Shown here piece after piece: positions 9,164 through 9,880 of a stretch of DNA of 9,880 nt. Location of the stretch: NCBI GenBank assembly GCA_945927915.1, contig CAMEMX010000048.1, positions 1 through 9,880 on the forward strand, in the 5' to 3' direction. How positions within the stretch are numbered: the stretch's first letter is position 1; every line of letters begins with the position of its first letter. The DNA comes from an uncultured Clostridia bacterium (GTDB taxonomy: Bacteria; Bacillota; Clostridia; Oscillospirales; Oscillospiraceae). The notes beneath the pieces were generated by a model that did not search any database, was not told the origin of the DNA, and saw only the letters and a list, made by a program, of their open reading frames with translations. The translations under genes and the position numbers were made by a program.

Positions 9164-9870
9164 CGGAGCAAAAGCAACGCGTCTGGGAGCTTGACGCCCT
9201 GCGCGGCATCTGTATCCTCGGCATGGTCGCCGTACACGTTTTCTTTGATCTTTCCTACTTTGGCGGTATTGAGCTGTCGCTTCCGGACTGGTTCTATTTT
9301 ATCCAGCACTACGGTCACGTCCTGTTTGTCCTGATCTCCGGCATCTGCGTCACCCTCGCCTCGCGCAGCTTCCAACGCGGCGTGACCGTCTTCGGCGCGG
9401 GACTGCTCATCAGCTATGTGACGATGTACATGGATCAAATCCTCGGCTTGAGCAATATGCGCATCTGGTTCGGGATTTTGCATATGCTCGGCGTGTGCAT
9501 GATGCTCTATCCCCTGTTCAAGCGCCTGCCGCACTGGGCGCTCGCCCTGCTGGGTGTCTGCTTTGTGGCGCTCGGCTTCTGGATGGAGACGTTCACCGTT
9601 TCCGTGGATTTCCTCTTCCCCCTCGGCCTGTGCTCCGGAAGCATCTTTACGGGCAGCGACTTTTTCCCGCTCTTTCCCGGCTTCGGCTGGTTCCTGCTCG
9701 GCGCGGCGCTGGGCAAAAGCGTCTACCGCAAAAAGCAGACCCTTCTGCCGCGTGTGAACAGCGATAACGCCGTGCTGCGCTTTTTCCGCTTCTGCGGGAA
9801 GCATTCGCTCATCATCTACCTCGCGCACCAGCCTGTTTTGACGATCCTGACCGTTCTGATCTTCCAATAA
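9160..9870 (+). CDS. DUF1624 / HGSNAT_cat-type membrane protein, putative acyltransferase
   Basis: 236 aa and complete (stop at 9868-9870). An integral membrane protein with about seven or eight hydrophobic segments (roughly 14-34, 48-68, 73-90, 102-120, 124-142, 150-165, 172-188, 214-234). Family signatures: RVWELDALRGICILGMVAVH (7-26) with the conserved His26 and the following FFDL, the short FGILHMLG segment (104-111, His108), FFPLFPGFGWFLLG (168-181), and GKHSLIIYLAHQPV (213-226, His215 and His223). The family is related to heparan-alpha-glucosaminide N-acetyltransferase, which carries an acetyl group across a membrane via a histidine. Most bacterial members have no assigned substrate. 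The ATG overlaps the acyl-CoA synthetase stop codon by four bases, with a purine-rich GAGGAGG about ten bases upstream. This coupling suggests it transfers or handles the acyl group activated by its neighbour, perhaps onto a surface glycan or lipid; that is inference. The last ten bases of the window (9871-9880) are too short to interpret. Confidence 0.88.
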   Translation: MTEQKQRVWELDALRGICILGMVAVHVFFDLSYFGGIELSLPDWFYFIQHYGHVLFVLISGICVTLASRSFQRGVTVFGAGLLISYVTMYMDQILGLSNMRIWFGILHMLGVCMMLYPLFKRLPHWALALLGVCFVALGFWMETFTVSVDFLFPLGLCSGSIFTGSDFFPLFPGFGWFLLGAALGKSVYRKKQTLLPRVNSDNAVLRFFRFCGKHSLIIYLAHQPVLTILTVLIFQ

Positions 9871-9880
9871 TATATACGAA

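Overview
The window looks like chromosomal DNA of a GC-rich, spore-forming Clostridia-type Bacillota, most likely Oscillospirales. The evidence is the sporulation gene yunB, a pcrA-ligA neighbourhood, strong Shine-Dalgarno sites, sigma-A-like promoters with TATAAT boxes, and a murT/gatD-type pair. The assignment is an inference from gene content and was not checked by a search. I recognise no rRNA, tRNA, CRISPR array, insertion sequence or phage gene. Coding density is high and no gene-free stretch exceeds 300 bases.

Minus strand, read from 7279 down to 1. First comes pcrA (UvrD/PcrA helicase), then yunB (sporulation protein), then ligA (NAD-dependent DNA ligase). yunB and ligA overlap by four bases (ATGA), so these three probably form one transcription unit. 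A second unit follows, murT-like then gatD-like, 7 bases apart. It has its own promoter, an extended -10 that overlaps the end of ligA, and it ends in an intrinsic terminator at 74-103. A perfect TTGACA box at the left edge points out of the window and probably drives the next gene.

Plus strand, from 7454 to the end. An AMP-forming acyl-CoA synthetase (or acyl-AMP ligase) overlaps by four bases a polytopic membrane protein of the DUF1624/HGSNAT_cat acyltransferase-like family. They read as a two-gene acyl-activation and acyl-transfer unit. The 174-base gap between the divergent units (7280-7453) carries a promoter for each direction and a 9-bp inverted repeat with one arm in each promoter.

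Most notable: the GatD-like protein has glycine where the nucleophilic cysteine of the glutaminase should be, and threonine where the catalytic histidine should be. Its MurT-like partner keeps the ATP-binding site and zinc ribbon but has lost the usual C-terminal KNPxG-type motif. This suggests a MurT/GatD pair that no longer works as a glutamine-fed lipid II amidase. Second, the yunB ribosome-binding region is buried in a strong hairpin beginning just after the pcrA stop codon. A sigma-E-like promoter is placed so that its transcript would start after the 5' arm, which would release that block.
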